A stretch of DNA of 64,000 bases. It comes from OMII01 sp947467385 (GTDB lineage Bacteria; Bdellovibrionota_C; UBA2361; OMII01). The stretch spans positions 1-64,000 of the forward strand of contig JBIKLA010000010.1 in the NCBI GenBank assembly GCA_044360075.1, read 5' to 3'. The notes below the pieces were generated by a model. The model was not told the DNA's origin and made no database searches. It saw nothing but the letters and a program-made list of their open reading frames with translations. The position numbers and the translations under genes were made by a program. Positions 44,191 through 50,921 of this stretch are shown one piece after another (position 1 is the stretch's first letter; every line of letters begins with the position of its first letter).

Positions 44191-45294
44191 TTACTCAAGG
44201 ACATGTAGTCTCCCCGCGCCAAGCCCCGACTCCCGGAGCATCAGCAGCGAACGCAGCGCTTCGAGTACTTCCCCCGCCGAGACTCCGGTCATGCAGGCGT
44301 TGGTGCCGGTTGGGCAGCGGCGCGAGCCATGCCGCCGGCACGGCTTGCAAAAGAGGTCGTGCTTCTCGACCACCACTGCCCGGTTTTTCCATGGGCCGAA
44401 GCCAAACTTCGGCGACGTCGCACAGAACACTACAACAGTTGGAACCTGGAGAGCAGAGGCTATATGGAGGGTCATGCTGTCGTTGCAAACAACCGCGCGC
44501 GACCACTTGACGAGCGCCACCAGGTCATCCATCGAAGTTTCCCCGCACAGGTTCGCCACCGACAGCCCCTGCGCAACGTCGACGCACACGCCAGCATCAC
44601 TTGGGGCTCCTGTCAGCACCACCCGATAGCCCTGCTGCATGAGCTTCGCAGCCACCTCACGGAACCCCTCCGCGTGCCACCGCTTTGTCTCCCATGCGCT
44701 TCCGGGTGCCAGCACAACGTACGGCTTCTGTTCCTCGCAGATCTGCCGAACGCGGTCAGATACGAGCAGGTCGTCCACCGGCGGAACCCGAAGCTGGCCA
44801 AACGACGAGGCGTGCGAGGGGCCAAAACGCATGAGCTGGTCGACCTCCTCGCGCACTAAGCCGCCTAAATCATCCTTCACAAGCTCCAGGTTGCGCACCA
44901 CCTCGTGCAGACGAGCAGTCTTGCTGACCCGCCTCGTATACAGAAAGCTCAGGAGGGAGCCGGCGTACCCCACCCGATCTGGCACCTCCGCCATCCACAG
45001 CAAGAGCGCCGTGCGGGGCGACTGGTGAAACGAGTATGCCCGGTCGAAGCCGCGCTCGCGAACAAGCTTTGCGAAGCTCTTGAGACCCTTCCAGCCAGCG
45101 AATTCGTTCGTGCGGTCAAGCACCAGGACATCATCGATGAGCGGATCACGCGCCACGAACTCAGCCAGCTTCGGTGAGCACAGTACCGTAATCTTTGCGT
45201 CGGGATCGCTGAGCTTGAGGGCCTCAGGCACGGGTGACGTTAGTAGTATGTCGCCCAGAAACCCTTTTGGAACGAGAAGAACTTTGGTCGCCAC
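44191..45294 (-). CDS. Glycosyltransferase family 9 (WaaF-like heptosyltransferase)
   Basis: 367 residues from GTG 45294, which follows an AGGTGCTCC site and lies 12 nt after the rlmN stop. KVLLVPKGFLGDILLTSPVPEAL is the GT9 N-terminus, and APGSAWETKRWHAEGF with NDSMTLHIASALQVPTVVVFCAT forms the ADP-heptose pocket. Four Cys cluster near the end (LFCKPCRRHGSRRCPTGTNAC). It probably adds the second heptose of the inner core. The paralogue at 42.4-43.4 kb may add the other. Confidence 0.9.
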   Translation of the reverse strand: MATKVLLVPKGFLGDILLTSPVPEALKLSDPDAKITVLCSPKLAEFVARDPLIDDVLVLDRTNEFAGWKGLKSFAKLVRERGFDRAYSFHQSPRTALLLWMAEVPDRVGYAGSLLSFLYTRRVSKTARLHEVVRNLELVKDDLGGLVREEVDQLMRFGPSHASSFGQLRVPPVDDLLVSDRVRQICEEQKPYVVLAPGSAWETKRWHAEGFREVAAKLMQQGYRVVLTGAPSDAGVCVDVAQGLSVANLCGETSMDDLVALVKWSRAVVCNDSMTLHIASALQVPTVVVFCATSPKFGFGPWKNRAVVVEKHDLFCKPCRRHGSRRCPTGTNACMTGVSAGEVLEALRSLLMLRESGLGAGRLHVLE

Positions 45295-45306
45295 CGGAGC
45301 ACCTAC

Positions 45307-46410
45307 CTATGCGGCAGCCTGCTGGCCGTCCTCTTGCAGCACCGGCAGGCGCGAGGGGCGCGGCTCTTTGCGCGAGTCGGTCGCAAGCTGGCCGCACGCA
45401 GCCGCGATATCGGCCCCCTTCGACCACCGGATGAACGCCTGGATTCCGTGATCGTTGAGGTATCGCTGCCACGTGAATACCCAGTCGCGCGCGGGAGAGT
45501 TAAAGCCAAGCCCCGCGTTGTCATTGTACGGAATAAGGTTGACCTTAACCGGCAGCCCACGCATAAGCCCAACAAGGCGCTTCATGTCAGCATCCGTGTC
45601 ATTAAGGCCCCCGAGCATAACGTACTCAATGGTCACCTTCTTGCGAGGCCCAACCGGAAAGTCCTTCACGGCAGCCAGCAGCTCTTTGATCGGCCAGCGC
45701 TTATTAACCGGCATCACTTCAGTGCGAGTCTCATCAGTCGTGGCATTAAGCGACACAGCAAGGCTGACGGCAACGCCGCTCTCTGCCAGCTTCCTCATTT
45801 GCGGAACGAGCCCCGACGTCGACACCGTCACCTTGCGCGGCGACATCCCGTAGCCGATTGAGTTGGTGAGGTTTCGCACAGCACGAGTGACGCCGTCGTA
45901 GTTATGAAGCGGCTCGCCCATACCCATAAACACGATATTCGAGAACGAGTCGCCGAAGTTTTTTGCGTCCTCAATCACGCCGTTTACCTGGCGAAGAATC
46001 TCGGAGGTCGAGAGGCTGCGCTTGAGCCCCATCGTACCGGTGCGGCAGAACGAGCACGCCATGGCGCATCCAACCTGCGACGAGACGCACAGGGTCATGC
46101 GCTTGAGCTGCTTTATCATGACCGCCTCAACCAGGTCCCCGCCCTCAACTTCGAACAGATACTTGCGGGTTCCATCCGTGCTGATCTGGCGATCGTGTAT
46201 TCGTGCCTTCGGAAATACGAAACGCTGCGAGAGACGCTCGCGCAGATCACGGCCTATGTTGGTCATCTGCTCAAAGTCGGTCACGCCCTTGCGGTAGACC
46301 CACTCAAACATCTGGTTTGCGCGAAACTTCGTCGCACCGAACTCCTTGTCGAGGAGCTCAACCAGCTCGGAATAACTAAAATTGTAGAAATCCAGAGTGG
46401 CCTGCGTCAC
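45307..46410 (-). CDS. rlmN: 23S rRNA (adenine2503-C2)/tRNA methyltransferase, radical SAM
   Basis: 367 residues. The radical-SAM cluster is C115-x3-C119-x2-C122 (CAMACSFC). MGMGEPLHNYDGV and VSTSGLVPQMRKL match RlmN closely, and a Cys of the ACGQL element near residue 350 is the methyl-carrying residue. It methylates A2503 of 23S rRNA and A37 of some tRNAs. The start is GTG with an AAGG site 6 nt upstream. It follows ndk by 46 nt and precedes the LPS genes by 12 nt, so it is within the long operon. Confidence 0.96.
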   Translation of the reverse strand: MTQATLDFYNFSYSELVELLDKEFGATKFRANQMFEWVYRKGVTDFEQMTNIGRDLRERLSQRFVFPKARIHDRQISTDGTRKYLFEVEGGDLVEAVMIKQLKRMTLCVSSQVGCAMACSFCRTGTMGLKRSLSTSEILRQVNGVIEDAKNFGDSFSNIVFMGMGEPLHNYDGVTRAVRNLTNSIGYGMSPRKVTVSTSGLVPQMRKLAESGVAVSLAVSLNATTDETRTEVMPVNKRWPIKELLAAVKDFPVGPRKKVTIEYVMLGGLNDTDADMKRLVGLMRGLPVKVNLIPYNDNAGLGFNSPARDWVFTWQRYLNDHGIQAFIRWSKGADIAAACGQLATDSRKEPRPSRLPVLQEDGQQAAA

Positions 46411-46456
46411 GCGATACCTTTTCGGTTGTGGCTGCGAGTTCGATGAGGTTTACGAG

Positions 46457-46870
46457 CTACGCGAGCTCCGGAAAGAAGAACTTGATCTCGGTTGCCGCAT
46501 TCTCGGCGCTGTCTGAACCGTGCACCGCGTTGGCCGCAATGCTCTCGGCGTACAGGTTGCGGATCGTTCCCGCGTCTGCCTTCTTGGGGTCCGTCGCGCC
46601 CATGAGCTTGCGGTTGAGGTTCACTGCATCGTCACCCTCAAGAACTGAGACGAGCGCGCGGCCCGACACCATGTAGTCGATAAGCTCGCCGTAGAAAGGG
46701 CGCTCCTTGTGGATGATGTAGAACTGACCTGCCTGCTCCGGCGTGAGGGTCATCATGCGGGCAGCCACGATAGTCAGCCCAGCCTCCTCGAAATGGCTTA
46801 AGATCTTTCCGACCAAGTTACGCGAGGTTGCGTCCGGCTTGATGATAGAGAGTGTTCGTTGCTTTGTCAT
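46457..46870 (-). CDS. ndk: Nucleoside diphosphate kinase
   Basis: 137 residues, the usual bacterial length. The phosphorylated His117 lies in NAVHGSD, IIKPDA is at 9-14, and RPFYGELIDYMVSG contributes the nucleotide site. It equilibrates nucleoside di- and triphosphates, matching gmk at the far end of the same operon. It is the first gene after the strong promoter and structured leader to its right. Confidence 0.97.
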   Translation of the reverse strand: MTKQRTLSIIKPDATSRNLVGKILSHFEEAGLTIVAARMMTLTPEQAGQFYIIHKERPFYGELIDYMVSGRALVSVLEGDDAVNLNRKLMGATDPKKADAGTIRNLYAESIAANAVHGSDSAENAATEIKFFFPELA

Positions 46871-46943
46871 AATTTAGACTTACCTACATTACCCTTCTGA
46901 GGGTGTACTTTTCGTGACGTGGAGGGAGCCTTCCCCCTTTAAC

Positions 46944-47064
46944 CGATGCTCCATGCTCGGCCAGCGAGATTGCGCGGCGAGCACCTCAAGACAGGACTAG
47001 CCGTCCGCTAGATCCGGGACTCAGGCCCTGCAACCCCAGCCGGACTATCCGACCACGAGCACCG
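46944..47064 (-). ncRNA. Structured leader of the ndk operon or separate small RNA
   Basis: The minus strand between the promoter and ndk folds well. An outer stem CGGTGCTC/GAGCATCG (8 bp, one G-U) closes the region. A bulged 11-bp hairpin lies at 46954-46983, CTAGC/GCTAG at 46997-47011, and CGGA/TCCG at 47041-47051. About 70 nt separate the outer stem from the ndk ATG. No SRP, 6S, tmRNA, RNase P or known riboswitch core could be recognised. It may be a regulatory 5'-UTR or an independent RNA. The true 5' end may fall a few nt inside the outer stem. Confidence 0.35.
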
Positions 47065-47066
47065 AT

Positions 47067-47095
47067 ACTATAAACGTTACGGGGGGTTAACTCAA
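47067..47095 (-). promoter_or_regulatory. Strong sigma-70-type promoter reading toward ndk
   Basis: TTGAGT (47095-47090), a spacer of exactly 17 nt, then TATAGT (47072-47067). The start point would be near 47060, about 190 nt before the ndk ATG. Confidence 0.7.
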
Positions 47096-47143
47096 GGACA
47101 CGACCAGACAGGAAATAAACTGCAAGATCAGGTATTTGCCGCG

Positions 47144-47695
47144 CTAAAAAAGTGGCTTGGTGCGCAGCCTATCGCGCTCCAGCCTCTTCTTGGACAAAGC
47201 ATCCAAGACCACCTTGGGCACCATGCCCGAGACATCCCCACCGAGGAGCGCTACCTGCTTAACCACAGTTGAGCTTATGTACGAGTGCTCCTCGCGGGCC
47301 GTGAGGAAGAAGGTCTCAATCTGTGGGGCCAGCTTGCGGTTGATGAGAGCCATCTGTGCCTCGTAGTCGAAGTCCGAAATAGCCCGCAAGCCCCGTATAA
47401 TCACTCGACTATCAGTGCTGTGCACAAAATCAACAAGCAGCCCCGAGAAGCTCACCACTGATACCCTGCCCTTGTACCGTGCAAACTGGCGCGTGATGAG
47501 CTCGACCCGCTCCCCCTGGCTAAAGAGTGCGTCCTTTGACGGGTTAAAGAGTACCGCCACGATGACCCGCTTAAAAATCTCGCTCGCCCGCTCAATGATA
47601 TCCACGTGCCCGTTGGTGAGGGGATCGAACGAGCCTGGGAAAACCGCCGTTGTTACAGGCGATGATTTTTGTGGCTTTTTTGCTTTCATGAGCAT
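47144..47695 (-). CDS. coaD: Phosphopantetheine adenylyltransferase
   Basis: 183 residues from ATG 47695 (a second ATG lies 6 nt on). The nucleotidyltransferase motif is PGSFDPLTNGHVDII, with VVSFSGLLVDF, RGLRAISDFDYE and SSTVVKQVALLGGDVSGMVP, all CoaD-specific. It transfers AMP from ATP to phosphopantetheine, the penultimate CoA step. An extra Lys-rich N-terminus (~12 residues) and a basic C-terminus make it ~20 residues longer than usual. The frame upstream opens with TTG and is not used. It is divergent from the next gene. Confidence 0.95.
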   Translation of the reverse strand: MLMKAKKPQKSSPVTTAVFPGSFDPLTNGHVDIIERASEIFKRVIVAVLFNPSKDALFSQGERVELITRQFARYKGRVSVVSFSGLLVDFVHSTDSRVIIRGLRAISDFDYEAQMALINRKLAPQIETFFLTAREEHSYISSTVVKQVALLGGDVSGMVPKVVLDALSKKRLERDRLRTKPLF

Positions 47696-47782
47696 GCGGC
47701 GCTGCACCCCCAACCGTTGGGGTTTTCCCGCGCCCCTTCTTTGACTATCATCCCCCAAACACTCAGGGGGAGGGACTACCGG

Positions 47783-48031
47783 ATGGAGTTACCACGGCTG
47801 GCGGCGAAACAGAAGCGATACAAGGATATTCTTGAGTTTGCCCACAATGAGGTGACGGATCCGGGAGTAAAGCCGAGCCTCCTCAAGGCTTTGGCCAACT
47901 ACCGCTCCGCCCTGACGAAGTGCTGGGATGCGCAGAAAATAGCCCCGGAAGATGTGCTCAACATAGATTCGATCGAGCGCGAGCTCGACGCCCTTCAGAA
48001 TCAGGCCCGCCTCAGGTCAAATGCCCCATAA
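47783..48031 (+). CDS. Hypothetical protein, 82 aa
   Basis: ATG 47783 has a very strong AGGGGGAGGGA site. The product is highly charged and helical (RLAAKQKRYKDILEFAHNEV ... IDSIERELDALQNQARL), likely a short coiled coil, with one Cys and no signal peptide. It is not recognised. The stop overlaps the next ATG by 11 nt, so the two proteins are translationally coupled and may interact. Confidence 0.7.
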   Translation: MELPRLAAKQKRYKDILEFAHNEVTDPGVKPSLLKALANYRSALTKCWDAQKIAPEDVLNIDSIERELDALQNQARLRSNAP

Positions 48032-48629
48032 GGATCCTCACGTGACAAGCGCACCAGAACCCAGCATCGAGCCCACCCGCCCCAGCAGCGCCCTCAAGGA
48101 CAACCTCTCCTCGATCGCGTTCATGGCGACGCTGCTACTAGTGTCGGCCGTGACCGCCACGATCGTCGGCTACAAGATTAAGACCGCCGACCGGCAGCGC
48201 GACGGCGAGCTTCTCGCCGCGTACGACGCCCTTCGCCCTGCTCCCTTGGTCCAGGAAACTAGCGAGTCCCCCGTTTTCTCGCCTTCCCTCTCTAAGCAGC
48301 AGCAGGCATTCGTGTCTGTGTTCGAGATAAACCAGGCCGCCATGCAGCGCTACCTGTACAGCGCCCTCGAGCAGATGCCGCCGGCTGAGATTGAGGCGGC
48401 GATTGAGGGCTCCCTCATCATGGGAGCTAAAGAGGCCAGCATGACCCTGCGCGAGATCTCCGAGGCACTCAAGGACAAGAGCGGAGCAAACGGCGCGATG
48501 AACCTGACCGCCGCGCGCCTCGCAAAGCGCTACGACCGATCCCTGGCGCGGGACACGGAAACCAAGCTGTACAAATACCTGACTGACAACCGAGCCCTTA
48601 TCGCTCCCTCAAATGGTAGCCCAAAATAA
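48021..48629 (+). CDS. Hypothetical membrane-anchored protein, 202 aa
   Basis: A single TM helix at ~33-54 (IAFMATLLLVSAVTATIVGYKI) follows a short cytoplasmic N-terminus rich in Pro and Ser. The remaining ~145 residues, presumably periplasmic, are helical with LSKQQQAFVSVFEINQAAMQRYLYSALEQMPPAEIEAAI. No family is recognised. The in-frame GTG at 48042 has the better RBS (AAGGATCCT) and may be the real start. It is coupled to the 82-residue gene before it. Confidence 0.65.
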   Translation: MPHKDPHVTSAPEPSIEPTRPSSALKDNLSSIAFMATLLLVSAVTATIVGYKIKTADRQRDGELLAAYDALRPAPLVQETSESPVFSPSLSKQQQAFVSVFEINQAAMQRYLYSALEQMPPAEIEAAIEGSLIMGAKEASMTLREISEALKDKSGANGAMNLTAARLAKRYDRSLARDTETKLYKYLTDNRALIAPSNGSPK

Positions 48630-48665
48630 AAAAGCCCCGGCGCACCACGAGGTGCGCCGGGGCTT
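48628..48665 (-). terminator. Rho-independent terminator of the THX gene
   Basis: On the minus strand a perfect 13-bp GC-rich stem (GCCCCGGCGCACC with its complement, plus two A-T pairs) with loop TCGT is followed by TTTTTTATTTT. It begins 21 nt after the THX stop and abuts the convergent gene. The plus strand lacks a T-run. Confidence 0.92.
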
Positions 48666-48685
48666 AGAATCCCAGGAAGGGCTGG

Positions 48686-48832
48686 CTACTTGCCCTTCTT
48701 GACTGGAGCCTTCTTGGCCGGAGCTGCCGCGACCCGCTTCGGAGCGGCCTTCTTGGACTTCCTCTTGCGTGAAACTCCAAACGATGCGGCGAATATCTTG
48801 CCACGACGAGTACGCTTGTCACCCCTACCCAT
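48686..48832 (-). CDS. 30S ribosomal protein THX (bS31-like)
   Basis: 48 residues. The N-terminus MGRGDKRTRRGKIF matches the THX family (MGKGD-x-x-T-x-x-GK pattern), a small basic protein that fills a cavity in the 30S head of Thermus and many other bacteria. The second half is an Ala/Pro/Lys tail (KKAAPKRVAAAPAKKAPVKKGK) like histone H1 or bacterial basic tails, longer than in Thermus THX. A GGGG site precedes the ATG and an intrinsic terminator follows, so it is monocistronic. Confidence 0.88.
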   Translation of the reverse strand: MGRGDKRTRRGKIFAASFGVSRKRKSKKAAPKRVAAAPAKKAPVKKGK

Positions 48833-48910
48833 ACAAACCCCACGAAACAGTTACACGTTGCTGATATCAGGGAGCTACAAGCGCACAATGCGGACCGGCA
48901 GCCCCTTAGG

Positions 48911-48939
48911 TTGAAAACGGTATACTACTCAACTAGGAT
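48911..48939 (+). promoter_or_regulatory. Sigma-70-like promoter for the DUF971 gene
   Basis: TTGAAA (48911-48916), a 17-nt spacer, then TAGGAT (48934-48939). Start of transcription is expected near 48946, 29 nt before the ATG. Confidence 0.6.
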
Positions 48940-48974
48940 TGGGAAAGACAAACTTTATTTTGCTTCGCTAAACG

Positions 48975-49322
48975 ATGGGAACACCGAACACTACCCCGAC
49001 AGAGATCAAGCGCAACGGCACCGCCGGCCTCTCCATCAACTGGCTCGATGGGGCCCAGACCCGCATATCGAGCGAGACCCTGCGCCGCGAGTGCCCTTGC
49101 GCTGCATGCAAAGAGAAGCGCGGCGATACCTCGCATTCAAAGCCCCTCACGGGCAAGAAGCTATCGCTGACGATTGTTGAGAGCTCACTTGAGCAGGAGC
49201 TTCAGCTCCAAGAGATCTGGGGCGTAGGACAGTACGCCCTCGGCATGCGCTGGGGAGATGGGCATGAATCAGGAATCTACCCCTTTTCCCTGCTGCGAGA
49301 GATCGGAAGCGCAAACGCTTAG
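48975..49322 (+). CDS. DUF971 (GBBH-like) protein
   Basis: 115 residues. The family signature is LSINWLDGAQTRISSETLRRECPCAAC, with C40-P-C42-A-A-C45, followed by W-G-D-G-H-E-SGIYPFSLLR. The fold is the N-terminal domain of gamma-butyrobetaine hydroxylase, where three Cys and a His usually bind a metal. Here Cys40, Cys42, Cys45 and a later His are present. Stand-alone DUF971 proteins are often near Fe-S assembly genes; none is next to it here. It has its own promoter. Confidence 0.85.
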   Translation: MGTPNTTPTEIKRNGTAGLSINWLDGAQTRISSETLRRECPCAACKEKRGDTSHSKPLTGKKLSLTIVESSLEQELQLQEIWGVGQYALGMRWGDGHESGIYPFSLLREIGSANA

Positions 49323-49351
49323 GAGGCTGGGAGCGCGCTATAAAAAACGGG

Positions 49352-49621
49352 CTAAGACTTCGCGCTCGGATCCGAACTGCTGCTTGTGGAACCGGGACGG
49401 CCGCGGCCCTCTGCAATTCGCTTTACGATGCGCCCCTTCGACAGGTCGTATGGAGAGATCTCAACTATTACCTTGTCGCCCGGAAGAACGCGGATGTAGA
49501 ACTTTCTCATCTTGCCTGCCAGGTGCGCGAGCACCTCGTGGCCGTTATCACACTGCACGCGGAATGCGTTCGGAAAGCACTCCTTAACCACTCCATTAAG
49601 CTCAATTGCGTCTTTCGCCAT
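49352..49621 (-). CDS. infA: Translation initiation factor IF-1
   Basis: 89 residues. MAKDAIELNGVVKECFPNAF, NGHEVLAHLAGKMRKFYIRVLPGDKV and SPYDLSKGRIVKR form the complete S1-like OB fold that binds the 30S A site during initiation. A Gly/Ser-rich tail of ~17 residues (GRGRPGSTSSSSDPSAKS) extends beyond the usual ~72. ATG 49621 has an AGGT site, and the longer frame to 49708 is not conserved. The 181 nt separating it from accA contain a 9-bp hairpin (49764-49786) without a T-run. Confidence 0.95.
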   Translation of the reverse strand: MAKDAIELNGVVKECFPNAFRVQCDNGHEVLAHLAGKMRKFYIRVLPGDKVIVEISPYDLSKGRIVKRIAEGRGRPGSTSSSSDPSAKS

Positions 49622-49802
49622 GCGACCTGCTAAATCTCTAGTTACTCTCAAGCCCCGCTGCATCATCGCAGCCTGTTCAGGGGCCATATCTTTCGTGACC
49701 TGCCCCATTACGATTTGGGGCGCAACCTGGCCCGGAGACTACTCCCGCCTGTAACCTTATGCAACCGGCGCCGTACGGACATCCCGCACGGCCCCCTCTC
49801 TC

Positions 49803-50792
49803 TTAATTGTCCCCAGTAAAGGCCCCGATCTTGCGGAACTTCTCGTAACGCTGCGCCAGAAGATCTTTGACCGTCAGCTTTGCGAGAGGGTCAAGGTTCC
49901 TCACCAGCGCCGCCCGAAGGATCTCAGCTGCCTCCTTGTGGTTGCTGTGCGCACCGCCGACTGGCTCCGGCACCACCTCATCAATGAGGTTTAGGCGCTT
50001 AAGGTCCTGCGCGGTCAGGTTCAGGGCCTCTGCGGCCGTTGAAGCCTGCTCCACCGAAACTTCAGCTTTGTCCGCCGAGTGCCATAGGATCGATGCGCAA
50101 CCCTCCGGAGTAATAACCGAATAGCACGCATTCTCAAGCATGAGGATGCGGTCGGTTACGCCAAGCGCCAATGCGCCGCCGCTTCCACCCTCCCCGATCA
50201 CCACGCTGATGATAGGCACGGTCAGCTCCGACAGCTCAGCCAGGTTGCGGGCGATCGCCTCTGCCTGACCCCGCTCTTCAGCCTCAAGCCCCGGGAACGC
50301 TCCCTGCGTGTCGATAAACGTAAAGAGCGGAAGCCCAAACTTCTCGGCCATACGGAACAGCCGCAGCGCCTTGCGATACCCTTCTGGGTTCGGCATCCCA
50401 AAGTTGCGCTTGAGCCGCTCTGCAGTCGTGCGCCCGCGCTGGTGCCCCACGAGCATGACCGGCACCTCTCCAAGGCGGGCCGTCCCGCCGACGATAGCCG
50501 CATCGTCCTTGAAGAGCCTATCGCCATGAAGCTCGACGAAGTCATTGAAGATGAAGCGCACGTAATCGAGTGTGAACGGCCGATCAAAGTGCCGAGAAAG
50601 CTGCACCCGCTGGTACGGCGTAAGCTTCCCGTAGATCTCCTTGCGGATCTTCGAAACCTTAGTCTCAAGCGCCGCATACTCAGAGCGGCGCGACTGGTTT
50701 CCACTCGCAAGTTCGTCCTTAAGCCTCTCCAGCTGGTACTCAAGCTCAACAAGCGGGCGCTCAAACTCAAGCGGATGTTCGATCGGGCTCAT
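49803..50792 (-). CDS. accA: Acetyl-CoA carboxylase carboxyltransferase subunit alpha
   Basis: 329 residues. It starts with the AccA coiled-coil segment (LEFERPLVELEYQLERLKDE) and has DRPFTLDYVRFIFNDFVELHGDR, GHQRGRTTAERLKRNFGMPNPEGYRKA, the oxyanion-hole pair IGEGGSGGALALG, and FIDTQGAFPG. With AccD it transfers carboxyl from biotin to acetyl-CoA, the first committed step of fatty acid synthesis. accD is not in the window. Length and motifs are complete. Confidence 0.97.
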   Translation of the reverse strand: MSPIEHPLEFERPLVELEYQLERLKDELASGNQSRRSEYAALETKVSKIRKEIYGKLTPYQRVQLSRHFDRPFTLDYVRFIFNDFVELHGDRLFKDDAAIVGGTARLGEVPVMLVGHQRGRTTAERLKRNFGMPNPEGYRKALRLFRMAEKFGLPLFTFIDTQGAFPGLEAEERGQAEAIARNLAELSELTVPIISVVIGEGGSGGALALGVTDRILMLENACYSVITPEGCASILWHSADKAEVSVEQASTAAEALNLTAQDLKRLNLIDEVVPEPVGGAHSNHKEAAEILRAALVRNLDPLAKLTVKDLLAQRYEKFRKIGAFTGDN

Positions 50793-50921
50793 ACGCGTTA
50801 CACCATTAAAAACAAATACTTACGAGGCATTCGAAAGTCGGATCATTCCACAACTGCGCACCCTCGTCAAACGGGTTGCACTCGGCTTAACTGCCCCGTT
50901 CGTATGGGCTTTTCGGCCGTT

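Noticed and set aside
46871..47143. SRP (4.5S), 6S or RNase P RNA upstream of ndk
   Set aside because: The conserved GGAAGGNAGCAGC-type core, the 6S central-bubble layout and the RNase P core sequences are not present. It is kept only as an unclassified structured RNA.
47703..47725. CCCCAA-CCG-TTGGGG hairpin followed by TTTT upstream of coaD
   Set aside because: It would terminate plus-strand transcription, but no plus-strand gene ends here. The stem is short and lies in the coaD leader.
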